Of a stretch of DNA of 64,000 nucleotides, positions 1 through 9,597 are shown in pieces. A program made the translations under genes and the position numbers. The stretch's first letter is position 1; each line of letters starts with the position of its first letter. The notes below the pieces were generated by a model, which was not told where the DNA came from, searched no databases, and worked only from the letters and a program-made list of their open reading frames with translations. Source of the stretch: Pseudoalteromonas tunicata (GTDB lineage Bacteria; Pseudomonadota; Gammaproteobacteria; Enterobacterales; Alteromonadaceae); NCBI RefSeq assembly GCF_002310815.1, contig NZ_CP011032.1:2520001-2584000 (forward strand). Direction: 5' to 3'.

Positions 1-1
1 T

Positions 2-1294
2 CGCCAGCGTGAGGTTGCTGCAAACGTTGCAGGTAAACAAGCCGAAAAAGAAGCCCTCTATCAAGAACTAATGAGTATTGAAAGTGCCCTTGAGCGCTTT
101 AATCACTATCAAACCATGTTGCAAACACGTGAGGCGCAAGGATTATTACAAGCGCAACTTGAGGCAGAGCAAGAACAAGTAGCCGATTTACTGCAAGAAG
201 TGCAGCAAGATGCCAGCGGTATTGCCGACCGCCGTTCAATTGTGAAAAGCAAAAAAGAGCAATTACAACGCCAAGCTGAACGTTTGCGCCAAGTTAAATC
301 AGAACGTATTGATCACACCTTAGATTTTTACAGTGGCAAATGCACTCCTTACCTAATTGATATTGCAATTGATTTTGATAATTTGGCCGACCTTGTCCAT
401 CGTTTTAATAAAGATTGCCAAGAGCTGCGCAATTTTGACATCAATGTTCGTAATACCTATTTACATATTTATAATGCAGGGATCACCAAGTTTGATAACG
501 AACCTGATGAACTCGTTAAATATCAAAAACTCATTGCCGCGTTTCATAATATTGATAATGAACGTGAAGCCGTTGAGCGCCAAGCTCGGGTGGCTTTAAC
601 CGAAGTTGCTGCGACTATTAAAGGGCTTCGCGAAGATCTCGACCGCTTACGCCGCGAAATGAATAGCTTTAACAAAGGCATTAGCCAGCATCAAATTTCA
701 AACTTACAAGCGTTTAAAATCAATGTATTGCCGCGTAAACAGTTGGTCGACAGTATCGATACTATAATCGCCACTGCAGATTTATTTGAGCAAGGTGATA
801 CCCTTGATTTGCTTTCAAGCGAGCCTGTTGATGAAAAAGAAGTGAATGCCGCTAAAGATCACCTCATTCAATTTGCCAGCGATAAAGCAGGCCTAACCCT
901 ATCAGATTTATTTGATATCCGGTTTGAAGTGGTTAACCGTGCCGGTGAAACCGACCACTTTGATAAAATTGACTCTGCTGGCTCAAATGGCACACGGATC
1001 ACCATTAAGTTACTGTGTGGCATGCTGTTTATTCGCTACTTATTGTCGGATCAAGAGCAAAATCGTTACCGCATCCCCATTTATATTGATGAAGCGGCCG
1101 ATATCGACCCTCAAAATCAAAAAGCAATTATTGAAACCGCACTTAGCTTTGGTTTTGTGCCTATTTTTGCTTCGGTTAAACCACAAATTAGCTGTGATTA
1201 TATTGTGCCAATTCGCACGGTCGAAAACGGCGCCCAAAACTGGGTCGATGAAAAAGACTGGATTGAAGTGCAACACCCACAGCCAGAGTATTAA
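2..1294 (+). CDS. SMC/condensin-like (MksB-like) ATPase, C-terminal part, 5' truncated by window edge
   Basis: The frame is open from the first bases, so only the last ~430 residues are visible. They show long charged heptad-type helices (about residues 1-240) and then an ATP-binding cassette-type head. The signature-like stretch GSNGTRITIK is followed by a Walker B-like IPIYIDEAADID and a D-loop/switch segment (FVPIFASVKP). This order (coiled coil, signature, Walker B at the C-terminus) is that of SMC/MukB/MksB/Rad50-type proteins, with the Walker A half upstream of the window. A role in DNA organisation or plasmid defence (Mks/Wadjet type) is inference; partner genes would lie to the left. 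A strong terminator follows at 1519-1552. I cannot tell MksB from other SMC-like families without the N-terminus. Confidence 0.7.
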   Translation, partial: RQREVAANVAGKQAEKEALYQELMSIESALERFNHYQTMLQTREAQGLLQAQLEAEQEQVADLLQEVQQDASGIADRRSIVKSKKEQLQRQAERLRQVKSERIDHTLDFYSGKCTPYLIDIAIDFDNLADLVHRFNKDCQELRNFDINVRNTYLHIYNAGITKFDNEPDELVKYQKLIAAFHNIDNEREAVERQARVALTEVAATIKGLREDLDRLRREMNSFNKGISQHQISNLQAFKINVLPRKQLVDSIDTIIATADLFEQGDTLDLLSSEPVDEKEVNAAKDHLIQFASDKAGLTLSDLFDIRFEVVNRAGETDHFDKIDSAGSNGTRITIKLLCGMLFIRYLLSDQEQNRYRIPIYIDEAADIDPQNQKAIIETALSFGFVPIFASVKPQISCDYIVPIRTVENGAQNWVDEKDWIEVQHPQPEY

Positions 1295-1499
1295 CTTAAC
1301 CTCAATTTTGGATAAGAGATTTAGCAAGGCATTAAGTTAAAAATAAATATATAAGGTATTCATTTCTAACTAAAGATTTAAAGGCTAACAAGGAGTGTTG
1401 GCGCGTCAATCGCGAGCCTATTGCACCTTAATCCAACGCGGTTAGCGTTGAAAACAGCTGACTAAGATAGATGTATTATTCAGTATTGAGGTTAATTTA
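1292..1499. repeat. Dispersed intergenic element, copy 1 (~208 bp, inverted ends)
   Basis: The left end TTAACCTCAATTTTGGATAA is approximately the inverted copy of the right end TTATTCAGTATTGAGGTTAA. The right half (about 1399-1499) matches the copies at 1781-1928, 48038-48244 and 61668-61814, with shared blocks GCGCGTCAAT, CACCTTAATCCA, TTAGCGTTGAAAA and CTAAGATAGAT. It begins at the stop codon of the SMC-like gene and ends before that gene's terminator. No coding capacity is visible. It resembles a MITE or other non-autonomous repeat, but no transposase or clear target duplication was recognised. Confidence 0.75.
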
Positions 1500-1518
1500 T
1501 CTTTCTTGTGATTAAAAC

Positions 1519-1552
1519 AAACAATCCAAGCCATGTGCTTGGATTGTTTTTT
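1519..1552 (+). terminator. Rho-independent terminator of the SMC-like gene
   Basis: A perfect 11-bp stem AACAATCCAAG/CTTGGATTGTT with a 7-nt loop is followed by a T-run. It lies 225 bp after the stop codon, with repeat copy 1 in between. Confidence 0.85.
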
Positions 1553-1730
1553 CCATACCATAATGCATGCAGCTAACACTCAACAAATAAAACAATCGTA
1601 AAACAATCGTAGAAAAAATACAGGACATCACCACTGCTTTAATAATTCAAAGATTACCACACCATTTTAGACTTTCTCTTGATCCATGCCTGATAACTAA
1701 CTGATCATCAATGACATCGGCAATAGTTAT
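1553..1730. other. Intergenic stretch with no recognised feature
   Basis: AT-rich sequence between two convergent terminators. I see no coding frame, RNA gene or clear promoter. With the flanking repeat copies and terminators it makes up the 627-bp gap between the SMC-like gene and the OmpA-family gene. Confidence 0.5.
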
Positions 1731-1758
1731 AAAAAAGCCCCGCATTTAGCGAGGCTCA
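1731..1758 (-). terminator. Rho-independent terminator of the OmpA-family gene
   Basis: Read on the minus strand, GAGCCTCGC/GCGGGGCTT forms a GC-rich stem followed by six T. It lies about 165 bp beyond the OmpA-family stop, with repeat copy 2 between stop and terminator. Confidence 0.8.
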
Positions 1759-1780
1759 TAAATCATAAACGATTCATTAC

Positions 1781-1928
1781 TTAAGCTTAATTCTGGATGC
1801 AATATTTACCAACATGTTGAATTAAAATTAAATATCTAAGTTGTTTATCTATAGCGAGAAAGTTTCAACGCTATAAACGTTGAAACTAGCAGCCTAAGAT
1901 AGATTTTTATTCAGTCTGAGGTTATTTA
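1781..1928. repeat. Dispersed intergenic element, copy 2 (~148 bp)
   Basis: It shares ATTTACCAACATGTTGAATT and following bases with copy 3 at 48 kb, and AGCCTAAGATAGAT...GAGGTTATTTA with all copies. An internal hairpin GTTTCAACG/CGTTGAAAC sits at 1862-1886. Its TTATTTA end overlaps the last codon and stop codon of the OmpA-family gene, so the element supplies that stop. It lies between the stop and the terminator. Confidence 0.8.
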
Positions 1929-2998
1929 GTAAACTCAGCCACATCAATCGTTACACGACGGTTATTCAAGCGCTCTGCGATGGTTGCATTGCTCGCGAAT
2001 AAATCAGTTTCACCGACACTTTTTACAGTTAATTGTGAAGCATTTACACCATTTGCAGTTAAATATTTTGCAATGGCATTAGCGCGACGAAGAGCTAACT
2101 TTTCGTTATATTCCTTACTACCTTGGCTATCGGTATAACCAGTTACAGCGGCTTGTGCTTGCGGATTTGCAGCCAAGTGAGCAGCTAAATCTTTTAATGC
2201 TTGAGTTTCTTTTACTGCAGATTTATCAAAATCAAATAAAGCGAATGCGTTCACTGCAGGCACAACAACAGGTGCAACTTCAACCGGAGCAACTTCAACC
2301 GGAGCAACTACAACAGGCTCAACAACTTTAGCAACTGGCGTAACAGGTGCTGGAGCTCTTGGTGCTTTTTTAGCATTTGAACCAAAACGGTACGCTAAAC
2401 CTAATGTTGTTAAATGACCGTGATCACCTGCAAACTCAGAATCACCTAAATCATGTAAAAAATTATACTCAACACGACCTTGTAAATTTTGAGTGAAATC
2501 GTAGCTTAAGCCTAAACCAAATAATGCAGACCAACCTTTATCATCAAATTTAGCAATTGAGTTTTTCTCTTCACCGTCATAATACATCGCGCCTAATTTA
2601 GTAAATAAACCAGCTTGCTCTGTTAATGGCATACGAAAAACACCGGCAAACTCTAAGCCAGTCATTGATGTCACAGCGTGATTAGTTAAACCATTCACTA
2701 AACCTGTCGTTGAGTACTCGCCTAAATCAGTGTAACCACCTTCAAGAGCCCAATGTTTTGAGAATTCATAACCAAAAAACACACTCCACGCATTATCACT
2801 GCTATCACAACTGCTTAATGATTTTTTACATAAATCGTCTTGGCGTTTACGACCAAACTCGCCGCCAACATACCAATTGTTGAAATTAAAGTTATCAGCT
2901 TGAGCTTCTTCACTGTGCGCTGCAAAAGAGCTAGTAGCAAGTAAAACGCCACTAACAAAAGTAGTGGTTAATCCTAGGGAAAAAAGATGCTTAGTCAT
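1922..2998 (-). CDS. ompA: OmpA-family outer membrane protein
   Basis: A 358-residue outer membrane porin/anchor. A signal peptide (about residues 1-26, ending SSFAAHS) is followed by an eight-stranded OmpA-type beta-barrel (GWYVGGEFG-like start, AYRF end), a Pro/Val/Ala linker with repeated VAPVEVAPVE, and a C-terminal OmpA-like peptidoglycan-binding domain (GYTDSQGSKEYNEKLALRRA). Two cysteines early in the barrel (CKKSLSSC) are also seen in other OmpA-like porins. I chose the ATG at 2998 rather than 12 codons upstream because AAGGAA precedes it and a proper signal peptide follows. It is monocistronic. The stop codon lies inside repeat copy 2. Confidence 0.93.
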   Translation of the reverse strand: MTKHLFSLGLTTTFVSGVLLATSSFAAHSEEAQADNFNFNNWYVGGEFGRKRQDDLCKKSLSSCDSSDNAWSVFFGYEFSKHWALEGGYTDLGEYSTTGLVNGLTNHAVTSMTGLEFAGVFRMPLTEQAGLFTKLGAMYYDGEEKNSIAKFDDKGWSALFGLGLSYDFTQNLQGRVEYNFLHDLGDSEFAGDHGHLTTLGLAYRFGSNAKKAPRAPAPVTPVAKVVEPVVVAPVEVAPVEVAPVVVPAVNAFALFDFDKSAVKETQALKDLAAHLAANPQAQAAVTGYTDSQGSKEYNEKLALRRANAIAKYLTANGVNASQLTVKSVGETDLFASNATIAERLNNRRVTIDVAEFTK

Positions 2999-3257
2999 AG
3001 TGAATTGGTTCCTTGAATGAGATGAAATTAGCACTGAACTGTGTGCTAAGTCTTAAGTAGTAATTTTACGTTAAAGCAGACCGCAATGACACCCTTTGCA
3101 ACAAATTTATTATATATATTTTAATAAGATGCACTCTCTTAATGCCTTTTTAGCAATGAGTTTACCCAATTTTAATTAATTAGGGTTTCTGCAAGCCTTG
3201 TACCTTTTTAAAACTTACTTTAGGATGGCTGCCTTTTTGCCAAGGAAGGATAATTAA

Positions 3258-4301
3258 ATGAAAAAATTAATATTTTGTTTCGATGGAACTTGCAATGATC
3301 CGACCGATTTTGACGACTTCGTTGCCGATACTAGTATCACGAATATTCTAAAGCTACACCTATTATTGGGTGGTACATTAGTCAATGAAAGTAACGTTAA
3401 TACGGCACCTCAAAGTAGTTATTATTATTCAGGCGTCGGTACTTATGGTTCTTGGTTAAGCCGCGCATTTAATAGTGTTTTTGCGCCAGAATTTGCAGAT
3501 ATCAATACAATTTTACAGCAAGCTAAACAAGATTTAGCTCGTTACCAAAACCAAGAAGTTGAAGTTTTTATTTTTGGCTTTAGCCGTGGAGCAGCATTGG
3601 CAAGGCGTTTTGCTGCTTCTATTGATGTGAATGTCGCCTTTTTAGGCGTCTTTGATACTGTAGCCGCCATTGGGTTACCTGATTTAAGCAGCAACTCACG
3701 CCCAGCAAGCGATGTGGTATTTGAAAATGGCACTTTAGCGTCAAATGTCATGCAGGCAGTTCATCTGGTTGCACTTGATGAAAAACGCTTAGCATTTAAA
3801 CCGACTTTGTTTAATCAAGACCCTAGAGTGCTTGAAGTCTGGTTTCCAGGGGTTCATTCTGATATTGGCGGTGGTTTTTGGTTTGATGGGCTTTCTGATG
3901 TGAGCTTGGCTTTTATGCTGCAACAAGCCATCAAAGCTGGATTGGTCTTTTATCAGCCAACCGATGTTAATTTCACTCAGTTACATGATATGCATGGACT
4001 AGCAATTTGCCTAGATGATATTGATATTGTGCCACTGATTGATGGCGTATTACATCAACAGCAAAGGGGTCATCATTTAGCCACTAAAACGTTGGCAATA
4101 CGCCAACTCTGTGTCCATGAAGCAGATAATCCAAGTAACCAACATACGGCTATTATCCACCATAGTGTTATGGATAGGCTCAATCAAGTGATTGAATATC
4201 GCCCGGTATCACTTCGAAATAGCAGATTTCGAATTCTTGAGGTTAGCGGTACGTTAAGCGAAGAAAAAATAGGTATTGCAGCTCTGCGAGCTCAGCAATA
4301 A
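3258..4301 (+). CDS. Tle1-like phospholipase/hydrolase, DUF2235 family
   Basis: A 347-residue alpha/beta-hydrolase of the DUF2235 family, which includes the type VI secretion phospholipase effector Tle1. The N-terminal KLIFCFDGTCNDP is the family hallmark. The nucleophile elbow GFSRGA puts Ser at residue 109. Likely acid and base are Asp in VFDTVA and His in VWFPGVHSDIGGG, a typical DUF2235 segment. The start has AAGGAAGGA about 10 bp upstream. No vgrG, PAAR, immunity or other T6SS gene is adjacent, so effector status is inference; it may be a cytoplasmic housekeeping hydrolase. No signal peptide. It is followed directly by a bidirectional terminator shared with pyrC. Confidence 0.85.
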   Translation: MKKLIFCFDGTCNDPTDFDDFVADTSITNILKLHLLLGGTLVNESNVNTAPQSSYYYSGVGTYGSWLSRAFNSVFAPEFADINTILQQAKQDLARYQNQEVEVFIFGFSRGAALARRFAASIDVNVAFLGVFDTVAAIGLPDLSSNSRPASDVVFENGTLASNVMQAVHLVALDEKRLAFKPTLFNQDPRVLEVWFPGVHSDIGGGFWFDGLSDVSLAFMLQQAIKAGLVFYQPTDVNFTQLHDMHGLAICLDDIDIVPLIDGVLHQQQRGHHLATKTLAIRQLCVHEADNPSNQHTAIIHHSVMDRLNQVIEYRPVSLRNSRFRILEVSGTLSEEKIGIAALRAQQ

Positions 4302-4303
4302 TA

Positions 4304-4332
4304 AAAAAGACGTCATCCGACGTCTTTTTTTC
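4304..4332. terminator. Bidirectional terminator between the DUF2235 gene and pyrC
   Basis: AAAAGACGTC/GACGTCTTTT with a 4-nt loop has A-run and T-run flanks, so it can serve both convergent genes. Confidence 0.88.
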
Positions 4333-4349
4333 TTTTCAATTACAGTGAT

Positions 4350-5378
4350 TTACTTAACTTGCCACTCAATTTGCTCACCAGCGCGAATTGGCACTACTTT
4401 ATCGCCGCCAAGCGGGTAAAAATCTGGTACATCCCAGCTCGCTTTTTCAAGGGTAATAGTATCGGTATTGCGCGGTAAATTGTAAAAGTCAGGGCCATTA
4501 TGGCTCGCAAACGCTTCAAGCTTATCGAGTGCTCCTGCTAATTCAAATGCTTCAGCGTAAAGTTCAATTGCGGCATGAGCAGTATAAGAACCTGCACAGC
4601 CACAAGCCGCTTCTTTTTTATCTTTCATGTGTGGTGCAGAATCAGTGCCTAAGAAAAACTTTTTAGAACCACTAGTAGCCGCTTTCACTAACGCATCTTG
4701 ATGAATGTTACGTTTTAAAATAGGCAAACAATAAAAGTGTGGACGAATGCCACCTGCTAACATGTGATTGCGATTATAGAGTAAATGGTGTGCAGTAATA
4801 GTCGCTGCAATGTTATCCCCTGCTTGGTTAACAAACTCAACCGCATCTGCGGTGGTAATGTGTTCAAGTACCACTTTTAAAGTTGGGAAATCAGTCACTA
4901 ATTTTTTCAATTTTGTTTCGATAAAGATTTTTTCGCGGTCAAAAATATCAATACTTGAATCAGTTACTTCACCATGAACAAGTAATAACATGCCAACTTC
5001 TTCCATCGCTGCAAAGACAGGCGCCATATTTTCGATTGAGGTCACACCGGAATCTGAGTTAGTTGTTGCGCCTGCAGGATACAATTTTGCAGCAACGACT
5101 TTGCCCGTAGCATGTGCTTCTTTAATATCGGCAGCAGACGTTTTATCGGTTAAATAAAGCACCATTAATGGCTCAAACTGACCTTGGGGCTTTGCGGCCT
5201 TAATGCGGTCGTAATAGCTTAATGCCAATTGTGTATTGGTGACAGGAGGAACCAAATTAGGCATGATAATCGCGCGGCCCATATAACGGCTAACATCACG
5301 AACAGTATCAACCAGTTGTTCACCGTCACGTAAATGAATATGCCAATCATCAGGGCGAGTAATCGTAATACTTGTCAT
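4350..5378 (-). CDS. pyrC: Dihydroorotase (class II), pyrimidine biosynthesis
   Basis: A 342-residue zinc amidohydrolase that cyclises carbamoyl-aspartate to dihydroorotate. Visible family motifs: the metal-binding DWHIHLRDG at the N-terminus, AKLYPAG (the carboxylated Lys bridging the zincs), LLVHGE, VLEHITT and [10 protein letters not shown]. Length matches E. coli PyrC (348). The open frame extends 45 codons upstream, but the ATG at 5378 is preceded by GGAA at suitable spacing and aligns with the family N-terminus. Monocistronic, convergent with the DUF2235 gene. Confidence 0.95.
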   Translation of the reverse strand: MTSITITRPDDWHIHLRDGEQLVDTVRDVSRYMGRAIIMPNLVPPVTNTQLALSYYDRIKAAKPQGQFEPLMVLYLTDKTSAADIKEAHATGKVVAAKLYPAGATTNSDSGVTSIENMAPVFAAMEEVGMLLLVHGEVTDSSIDIFDREKIFIETKLKKLVTDFPTLKVVLEHITTADAVEFVNQAGDNIAATITAHHLLYNRNHMLAGGIRPHFYCLPILKRNIHQDALVKAATSGSKKFFLGTDSAPHMKDKKEAACGCAGSYTAHAAIELYAEAFELAGALDKLEAFASHNGPDFYNLPRNTDTITLEKASWDVPDFYPLGGDKVVPIRAGEQIEWQVK

Positions 5379-5610
5379 TGCTTTATTTTCCATTGCGAAA
5401 TTTGAGTGATCATATTGATCCAATCGGCTGCTGTAAAGCGGATATATAAGACTTGATATTTCACTTCGCTTTAAAGCACCATCATTTTTATTTTTAGAAT
5501 AAACACTCAGCACTCTTGCGCTAAACTCATCAGTTAAGAATGTTCGTAAAATGTTACAATTTATAGTACCTTATTAGTTCGATGCTTAGGCTTATTGGTT
5601 ATTCGTTTAC

Positions 5611-7995
5611 ATGCAAAAAAATCCACCTGTAAGGTTGCCGCTTTCTTCTCAAGTTTCATTACTACAACAACAAAGCCAGCAGCTGAGCATTATTAATCAG
5701 TTCTCGTTATCTTTAATTGAAATCAATGAATTAAATGAACTTTTTCATACAGTAACCACTAAAGTTGTTAGCCAACTGGGTTTTGTTGATTGTGTTATTT
5801 ATTTATGTGACCAACAAAAACAAGTGCTCAATCAAGTAGCAGCAATGGGCGATAATTTGCTCGATGACCAATATGTTATTAAACAGCACGCCATCCCGAT
5901 TGATGTGGGCATTACCGGTTATGTTGCCAAAACAGGGCAAGCATTACTGATTGATGACTTATCAAACGACCCCCGCTATTTAGCAGATGCTCGGCCCGCC
6001 TTATCAGAGCTGTGTGTGCCGCTTATTTATGATCATCAAGTTATTGGTGTGATTGATTGCGAACACCCCAAAAGCCATTACTTTAGCGCTGCGCACCTTG
6101 AAATTTTAACCACAGTCGCATCAATGCTCAGTGCCAAAATTAATCAGTGCCAAATATTGAGTGATTTAAAAGATACGGTTAATCAACTCAATGATGCGCA
6201 AAAGCTCGAAAAAGGCATGCTACAAATAGCCAACTTAACCTATCAATCTTCTAACCTTGACTTGTTCTATCAAGATTTACATAAAATAGTTAAATCATTG
6301 ATCAATGCCGAAAATTTATTTATCGCTTTATATGATAAAAAAGCCAATGTGCTCGATATTCCCTATATCGTTGAAGCAGGCGTGCGTAATCAAGCAAATA
6401 AAAAATTTAAAACCAATCAAATCAGTGAAACTGCATCGGTTTTTTTAATTAAAAGTAATACCTCTTTAGTACTAAATCAAAAGCAGTATCTTGACCATAT
6501 TTCACAAGGCCATTTTAAATTAGTTGGTGAGCTGCCCCACTCTTGGTTAGGTGTGCCCTTTGATATTAACTCAGCATGCAGTGGCATCGTTGTGGTACAA
6601 AGTTATGATACAACTCATACCTATACCCAACATGATTTAGAAATTTTGACCTATATCAGCCGACAAATCAGCTTAGTGATTAATCGCGAACTTACCCGCC
6701 AGTCACTTGAGCATAAAGTAATGCACGATGAATTAACCGGATTAGCTAACCGAGTCTTATTAATTGACCGGCTAAATCAAGCGATTACACGGTTAGCTCG
6801 CCAAACGTATTCCACCATGCATGCCTTACTGTATTTAGATTTTGACCGCTTTAAAATTATTAACGATACCTTGGGTCACCAAGTAGGTGATAAATTTTTA
6901 ATTCAAATTTGTCTGTTAATTTCAAGTTGTATTCGACAAAGCGATACGCTGGCTCGGTTAGGCGGCGATGAATTTGCCATTTTAATGGAGGATATTCATA
7001 GTCAAAATGAAGTCAAACTGCTAGTTGAGCGTATTCATTTAGCGTTAAAAGAACCTATTGAAATTGATGGTAATTTATTGCAAGGCTCAACCAGTATCGG
7101 CATTGCTTTTGCTTGCCATGAAACCGATGCGGCATACAAAATTTTACAACGGGCTGATGCCGCAATGTATGAAGCCAAATCACTTGGCCGTGGTCAAGTC
7201 CAATATTTTAGTGAGTCAATGCGCGCTAAGCTCAAAGGTGCGGCATTACTTGAAACAGATATTCAGCGCGGTATTCAACAACACGAATTTGAACTGTATT
7301 ACCAACCTATTTTTCGTATTCACGACCAACACGTCATTGCCTTTGAGGCTTTAGTGCGCTGGCATCATCCCGATAAAGGGTTTGTTTCACCCAATGACTT
7401 TATCCCGATTGCAGAAGATACCGGTCAAATCATTCAGCTTGATTTGTATCTTTTAGAACAAGCTGCAAAACAGATACAACTGTGGCAACAACAAACAGAC
7501 ACACTATTTAGAGTTACGGTCAATGTTTCATCACGGCACTTCGCCAATTTAGAATTTGTCAGCTTTATCGACCGCTTATATCGCACCTACCAACTTCGTT
7601 CTGGTAGTTTATGCATCGAAATAACCGAATCTGGTTTAATTGAAAACTTATCACTTGCGACCAAGATTATTGAAGGCCTTGCGCCTCATCAAGTGAAATT
7701 ATGCTTGGATGATTTTGGCACTGGCTATTCAGCACTCGGTTATTTACATCAACTGCCTATCCATATTCTTAAAATTGATAAAAGCTTTATCGATCATTTA
7801 CAAAATGGCCAAAATCACCCACTGGTCGAAGCAATTTTAACCCTTGCTCAATCATTAAATTTAGAAGTCGTTGCTGAAGGGATTGAATTTCAATCTCAAC
7901 TTGAAGTCTTAATTCAAACCAGTTGTACCTTTGGCCAAGGTTTTTTAATCGCTAAACCTATGCCTGCCAATGAAGCTATCGGTTATTTAAGCTAA
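5611..7995 (+). CDS. GAF-GAF-GGDEF-EAL cyclic-di-GMP signalling protein
   Basis: A 794-residue cytoplasmic protein with no membrane segment. Two GAF-type sensor domains (about residues 25-190 and 200-365) precede a diguanylate cyclase domain (about 370-535) and an EAL phosphodiesterase domain (about 545-790). The GGDEF motif is intact (residues 451-455), with a RxxD inhibitory site (RQSD) five residues before it. The EAL domain keeps EAL (579-581), the DDFGTGYSAL loop 6 motif and KIDKSF, so both activities look possible; which dominates cannot be read from sequence. The small molecule sensed by the GAF domains is unknown. It stands alone, divergent from pyrC. Confidence 0.93.
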   Translation: MQKNPPVRLPLSSQVSLLQQQSQQLSIINQFSLSLIEINELNELFHTVTTKVVSQLGFVDCVIYLCDQQKQVLNQVAAMGDNLLDDQYVIKQHAIPIDVGITGYVAKTGQALLIDDLSNDPRYLADARPALSELCVPLIYDHQVIGVIDCEHPKSHYFSAAHLEILTTVASMLSAKINQCQILSDLKDTVNQLNDAQKLEKGMLQIANLTYQSSNLDLFYQDLHKIVKSLINAENLFIALYDKKANVLDIPYIVEAGVRNQANKKFKTNQISETASVFLIKSNTSLVLNQKQYLDHISQGHFKLVGELPHSWLGVPFDINSACSGIVVVQSYDTTHTYTQHDLEILTYISRQISLVINRELTRQSLEHKVMHDELTGLANRVLLIDRLNQAITRLARQTYSTMHALLYLDFDRFKIINDTLGHQVGDKFLIQICLLISSCIRQSDTLARLGGDEFAILMEDIHSQNEVKLLVERIHLALKEPIEIDGNLLQGSTSIGIAFACHETDAAYKILQRADAAMYEAKSLGRGQVQYFSESMRAKLKGAALLETDIQRGIQQHEFELYYQPIFRIHDQHVIAFEALVRWHHPDKGFVSPNDFIPIAEDTGQIIQLDLYLLEQAAKQIQLWQQQTDTLFRVTVNVSSRHFANLEFVSFIDRLYRTYQLRSGSLCIEITESGLIENLSLATKIIEGLAPHQVKLCLDDFGTGYSALGYLHQLPIHILKIDKSFIDHLQNGQNHPLVEAILTLAQSLNLEVVAEGIEFQSQLEVLIQTSCTFGQGFLIAKPMPANEAIGYLS

Positions 7996-8151
7996 AGAAT
8001 TGATTGCTGAGAAGTTATAAATTTTTTTGCTCGTTGCACAGAATCATAAAATATTTAACTATATCTATCGTTTGAAAAAGTTATAGCCGATTAATAGTTA
8101 AGATTTTAATTACGAACTGAATTTAACACTAGAGAGTAGATTGGGCTTAAA

Positions 8152-8239
8152 TGGCGGTGACGGAGAGATTCGAACTCTCGATACGTTGCCGTATACACAC
8201 TTTCCAGGCGTGCTCCTTCAGCCACTCGGACACGTCACC
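8152..8239 (-). tRNA. tRNA-Ser (GGA)
   Basis: An 88-nt cloverleaf with the long variable arm typical of serine tRNAs. The acceptor stem GGTGACG pairs with CGTCACC, the discriminator is G and the CCA is encoded. The anticodon loop CTGGAAA gives anticodon GGA (codons UCC/UCU). Confidence 0.95.
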
Positions 8240-8292
8240 TTTTTGTAAAACTAATTTTTCTTTGTAAAACACACTGCTGCAGTGCGGTGGGT

Positions 8293-8321
8293 ATAGTATG
8301 CAATCAACTTAAACGCTGCAA
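8293..8321 (-). promoter_or_regulatory. Promoter of tRNA-Ser
   Basis: Minus strand: TTGCAG, 17 bp, TACTAT, followed by a C/G-rich discriminator, about 50 bp before the tRNA 5' end. Confidence 0.65.
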
Positions 8322-8374
8322 GGTTTTTCTCGCTTACAGCGTTTAAACGGTGATTAATTGACCTCAATTAGGCA

Positions 8375-8411
8375 CGATAAGTTTGAATCACGAATTAAAC
8401 CAAACTTATCG
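8375..8411. other. Hairpin downstream of nadA
   Basis: An 11-bp inverted repeat CGATAAGTTTG/CAAACTTATCG with a 15-nt loop lies just after the nadA stop. There is no T-run, so it is not a standard intrinsic terminator; it may stabilise the mRNA 3' end. Confidence 0.45.
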
Positions 8412-8421
8412 GCTAGATCAA

Positions 8422-9477
8422 TTAACCATTTTTAGCTAAGGTAATTGTGGCGGCAAAATCAAGCATCCGATTAAGCGAACGTAACGCGCCTTCACGCAAT
8501 TGCATATCAACAAATACTTCACGACCTTGCGGCTGCGTTAATGCTTCTTCAATCGCTTTAAGACCGTTCATCGCCATCCACGGGCAATGGGCACAGGTTT
8601 TACAGGTTGCACCTTCACCCGCGGTTGGCGCGGCAAAAAACTCTTTATCTGGACACAGCTGCTGCATTTTATAAAAAATACCGCGATCGGTTGCCACGAT
8701 GAATTTTTGGTTGGGCATATTTTGCGCCGCTTTTATTAGCTGGCTGGTAGAGCCCACCGCATCAGCTAAATCAACGATTTCTTGTGGCGACTCAGGATGA
8801 ACCAATACACCCGCTTCAGGATGCAGCGCTTTCATGTCTTTTAACGCTTTAGTTTTGAATTCATCGTGAACGATACAGGCACCGTTCCACATAATCATAT
8901 CTGCACCTGTATTCTTTTGAATATACGCGCCTAAATGCTTATCTGGTCCCCAAATGATTTTTTCGCCCATCTCATCTAAATGTTCAACAATTTCAAGCGC
9001 ACAACTAGAGGTAACAATCCAATCAGCTCGCGCTTTTACTGCGGTTGACGTATTGGCGTAAACCACCACTTTACGATCTGGGTATTGATCACAAAATGCT
9101 GAAAACTCTTCGATTGGACAACCCACATCAAGAGAGCAAGTTGCTGCAAGTGTTGGCATCACAACTGTTTTTTCAGGCGTTAGGATTTTAGCGGTTTCAC
9201 CCATAAAACGTACACCTGCGACCACAATTGTTGTTGCCGGATGTTTGCTACCAAAACGGGCCATTTCCAAAGAATCTGCAACACAACCACCTGTTTCTTC
9301 AGCAAGAGCTTGAATTTCAGGATCGGTATAATAATGTGCAACAAGCACCGCATTTTTTTCAATCAATAACGCTTTGATCCGCGCTTTATAAGCAGCTTTT
9401 TCAGTGTCTGAAAGCGGGGTTGGTTTTGGAGGAAATATATAATCCTCAGGCATAATCTGTTCAGCTAGACTCATCAT
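8422..9477 (-). CDS. nadA: Quinolinate synthase A
   Basis: A 351-352-residue [4Fe-4S] enzyme that condenses iminoaspartate with dihydroxyacetone phosphate to make quinolinate for NAD. Characteristic segments: [53 protein letters not shown] and [18 protein letters not shown]. Three conserved cysteines in these segments supply the cluster. Two adjacent ATGs (9477 and 9474) are both possible starts after GGTCGAG. The much longer open frame upstream overlaps a tRNA-Lys gene and is not used. Position after tol-pal and a tRNA-Lys cluster matches E. coli gene order. Confidence 0.95.
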   Translation of the reverse strand: MMSLAEQIMPEDYIFPPKPTPLSDTEKAAYKARIKALLIEKNAVLVAHYYTDPEIQALAEETGGCVADSLEMARFGSKHPATTIVVAGVRFMGETAKILTPEKTVVMPTLAATCSLDVGCPIEEFSAFCDQYPDRKVVVYANTSTAVKARADWIVTSSCALEIVEHLDEMGEKIIWGPDKHLGAYIQKNTGADMIMWNGACIVHDEFKTKALKDMKALHPEAGVLVHPESPQEIVDLADAVGSTSQLIKAAQNMPNQKFIVATDRGIFYKMQQLCPDKEFFAAPTAGEGATCKTCAHCPWMAMNGLKAIEEALTQPQGREVFVDMQLREGALRSLNRMLDFAATITLAKNG

Positions 9478-9597
9478 CTCGACCACAAAGTCCACAGTTA
9501 AAAATTGCTGCGAATTATACGAAAAATAAGGACTAAATGACAGTATTGTAATAAATAATAAAGAAGAAGAGATTAAAAATGAGGAGTACCAAGAGAA

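Noticed and set aside
8422..8674. Plus-strand frame inside nadA
   Set aside because: Antisense shadow of the cysteine-rich NadA C-terminus.
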